A stretch of DNA of 35,628 nt. Origin: Gammaproteobacteria bacterium. GTDB lineage: Bacteria; Pseudomonadota; Gammaproteobacteria; GCA-001735895. Below are positions 33,647-35,628 of this stretch, piece by piece (the first letter of the stretch is position 1; every line of letters begins with the position of its first letter). A program made the position numbers and the translations under genes. Location: contig JAOTYD010000032.1 of NCBI GenBank assembly GCA_029862005.1, positions 1 to 35,628 of the forward strand, given 5' to 3'. The notes below the pieces were generated by a model. It ran no database searches. It saw nothing but the letters and a program-made list of their open reading frames with translations, and was not told the origin of the DNA.

Positions 33647-35422
33647 TCACTCAGGCAAGCCAGCCTTCAGAAGACCATCCTCCATACGGGTCAAGATCTT
33701 CGGGTCGCTAAACGATAAACCTTTCATGTATGTCTTGATTGAGAAATCAGGTGCCAATCTTAATATTTCACTAACCGGTTCTTTGGCTTCTTCCAGTCTC
33801 CCAAGCTCGCCATAAATGGAGGCTAGATTGGTATGCGCAGAAAGGTATTCCGATTCCCGCGCAATAGACTGTTTGAAGGCGCTAATAGCTGAATCAAGCT
33901 GACCCAACAGGTAATACGAAAGACCCAAACCGCGAAGAAATCCGGGTCGATACATCGGGCAGGCCCGCATTGCGCGTTTCTTAAGTTCCAGTGCCCGTTG
34001 CGGATTCCCGGTTTTGTTCAAAACCATGCTTACTTCACCAAGATTTTGGGCATTATTGGGAGCTAGCGAAATCGCTTTTTCAGCCATTTCCTTGGCTTGG
34101 TCAAACTCTTTCAGCTCAAGATGATACATTGCCAGCAGACCATAGGCATCGGCACAGGATGGATCTGCGTCAAGTGCCTTTTGTGCACATTCAAGCATCG
34201 ACGCAAGCGACGTCTCCGGACTACTGGAATCACTCGCGAGGGATGCAACATCTGCATATTGCTGGTAAATCCAGCCAAGCATCACCCAGGCAATCGCATA
34301 AGTCGGGTCTAATTCGAGTGCTTTTTCAAGCAACGCTTTCGCCTGCGATTTGACTTCAGGATTGGCGCTATACACGGCTTTGTAAGAACCCAGTCGTACA
34401 CACTCCCAGGCTTCCACATTGGTAGTGCCACTCGACCAGATTCTTGCCTGCTCGCCCTCATTCAGTTCTACATCCAGTGCGACCACGATCTCACGCATAA
34501 TCTCGTCCTGTACCGCAAAGATATCGTTTAGTTCTCGATCGTAGCGTTCCGCCCAAATATGATGGCCGGACAATGCGTCGATAAGCTGAGCGGTTACACG
34601 GATACGATTACCGGCTTTTCGGACGCTGCCTTCCAACACATATCGAACGCCCTGCTCGCGACTAATTTGGCGTACATCTACGGCCTTCCCCTTGTAGGTG
34701 AAAGTCGAGTTCCTTGCAATAACAAGAAGATTATTGATTTTTGAAAGTGCGGTGATGATGTCTTCTGTGATGCCGTCACTGAAATATTCCTGTTCTGGAT
34801 CAGCATTCATATTGGTAAAGGGTAAAACAGCGATAGATGGTTTCTGTGGCAGCTCGAACTCTTGAAATTCGGGGGGCACTTCCCGAGGCTGCTCTTGAGG
34901 GTGAAGTCTTACCTGGTAGGCTCTTATCGGATCTTTGATATTTTTTACTGACTGCTCGCCCATGAACTCATAAGCAATGGGGAGCTTGTTACCTATGGCT
35001 GTGCGAACGGTCTCCGAAATACAAATTCCACCGACGTCAGCCAGACTCTCCAAGCGTGCGGCAACATTCACATCGTTACCGTAAATATCGTCTCGATCTA
35101 CAATAACTTCACCTAGATTGATGCCGATACGAAACTGAATCTTGCGCTCATCGGGTAAATCCTGGTTTCGATTCGAAAGATCGTTCTGAATCGAGGTTGC
35201 GCACTCCAGAGCGTTTGTTACGGTACTGAAGTCTGCCAGAACGGCATCACCTGCATAGTGAACGACCTTTCCCTGGTGATGACCAATCGAATTGCTAGCC
35301 AAATCAAGGTATTCACTGAGGCGTCGATGTGTAGTGTCCTCATCCTCACCAGTTAGGCGCGAGTAGTCAGCAACGTCGGCGTAAAGGATTGCAGCAAGCT
35401 TGCGAGGCAGTTTGTCTTCCAT
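33647..35422 (-). CDS. Class III adenylate/guanylate cyclase with TolB-like and TPR domains
   Basis: From the ATG at 35422 the protein is 591 residues. A TTG 39 bases upstream is in frame and is the alternative. The cyclase domain has both metal Asp residues (ILYADVADYSRL and HYAGDAVLADF) and the NVAARLE transition-state Asn/Arg pair, so it is probably active. Next is a TolB/FlgO-like segment (PSIAVLPFTNMNADPEQEYFSDG, about 195-330), then about six TPR-like repeats to the end. No transmembrane helix is seen. This layout is common in proteobacterial accessory DNA. The cyclic nucleotide made and the signal are unknown. It faces opposite to its neighbours. Confidence 0.9.
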   Translation of the reverse strand: MEDKLPRKLAAILYADVADYSRLTGEDEDTTHRRLSEYLDLASNSIGHHQGKVVHYAGDAVLADFSTVTNALECATSIQNDLSNRNQDLPDERKIQFRIGINLGEVIVDRDDIYGNDVNVAARLESLADVGGICISETVRTAIGNKLPIAYEFMGEQSVKNIKDPIRAYQVRLHPQEQPREVPPEFQEFELPQKPSIAVLPFTNMNADPEQEYFSDGITEDIITALSKINNLLVIARNSTFTYKGKAVDVRQISREQGVRYVLEGSVRKAGNRIRVTAQLIDALSGHHIWAERYDRELNDIFAVQDEIMREIVVALDVELNEGEQARIWSSGTTNVEAWECVRLGSYKAVYSANPEVKSQAKALLEKALELDPTYAIAWVMLGWIYQQYADVASLASDSSSPETSLASMLECAQKALDADPSCADAYGLLAMYHLELKEFDQAKEMAEKAISLAPNNAQNLGEVSMVLNKTGNPQRALELKKRAMRACPMYRPGFLRGLGLSYYLLGQLDSAISAFKQSIARESEYLSAHTNLASIYGELGRLEEAKEPVSEILRLAPDFSIKTYMKGLSFSDPKILTRMEDGLLKAGLPE

Positions 35423-35508
35423 TTGAAGATCGGCTCTATCAAATGCAGAAGGATCGAACAAATACTAGCGCGAAACCCTGCAGCGGGCTAATAATCTCGC
35501 AAATCTGG

Positions 35509-35628
35509 GGGTCCGCTTCTGGCCGAAGATTGCCGCCCACACCAGTTAATTGAGTGTTTCCTTTGGAGAAAACGGACACTCAGGTTCGTTAGATAGGGGT
35601 CGGCTTACGACCCAAAGGAGACGCCTGG
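35509..35628 (+). repeat. Dispersed repeat, copy E (runs to window edge)
   Basis: GTCCGCTTCTGGCCGAAGAT matches copy B at about 25 of 27 positions over its front. Then AAAACGGACACTC, TTCGTTAGAT, GGTCGGCTTACGACCCAAAG and GACGCC. It may continue past the window. It lies upstream of the cyclase start. Confidence 0.7.

Noticed and set aside
31509-35628. Repeats B-E as integron attC sites
   Set aside because: Copies B and E each contain a GTTRRRY-like heptamer, but no copy has a matching RYYYAAC at the front, C and D break the pattern, and no integrase gene is present. The cassette-like layout is kept as a finding without this label.

Overview
The window looks like chromosome from an uncultured, probably aquatic, heterotrophic gammaproteobacterium. 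The evidence is a bacterial glutaminyl-tRNA synthetase, an LpxL-type acyltransferase, a birA-coaX-SPOR-tRNA-Thr block, PsiE and ApaH family genes, and a betaine/TMAO-type ABC importer. No species can be named from the sequence alone. Most genes are moderately GC-rich; the last 6 kb is visibly more AT-rich.

Region 1 (1-4800). A signalling operon comes first: a histidine kinase cut by the window edge, a receiver-HDOD protein and a receiver plus degenerate HD-GYP protein, with overlapping stops and starts. Three small genes follow: a secreted protein, a DUF1232 membrane protein and a hotdog thioesterase.

Region 2 (4801-11800). Two divergent operons share a 72-bp control region at 8103-8174. Leftward: a 36-residue membrane peptide too short for ordinary gene calling, a RidA-family deaminase lacking a normal start codon, a probable second small membrane peptide, an amidase, a C4 zinc-finger DksA/TraR-like protein and an Fe(II)/2-oxoglutarate-type oxygenase. 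Rightward: an enoyl-CoA hydratase, a beta-keto acid cleavage enzyme (BKACE), a histidine phosphatase and a PhyH oxygenase. Together they look like a degradation pathway for a nitrogen-containing small molecule of unknown identity.

Region 3 (12053-18240). A quaternary-amine ABC importer (binding protein, ATPase, fused double permease) ends in a UspA gene. A hairpin follows the binding-protein gene, and a palindrome is centred on the predicted -35 box. Upstream on the same strand is a GcvT/DmdA-like folate-dependent methyltransferase. Uptake followed by demethylation of a methylated osmolyte is a reasonable inference.

Region 4 (18311-23747). glnS, an LpxL-like acyltransferase, an MMPL/RND exporter and a DUF6165 protein form one tightly packed leftward operon.

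Region 5 (23953-29685). This holds a uronate dehydrogenase-like gene, a nitroreductase, an M61 peptidase and the birA-coaX-SPOR operon, ending in tRNA-Thr(UGU) with a good promoter.

Region 6 (29686-35628). This is accessory-looking DNA: a gene remnant, a leader peptide, an ApaH-like phosphatase, a BamE-like/Sel1 lipoprotein, a PsiE protein and a class III cyclase-TPR protein. Between them lie at least five same-direction copies of a modular repeat of roughly 120 bp. This repeat-punctuated region after the tRNA gene and the small-protein-rich divergent cluster of region 2 are the most interesting parts of the window.
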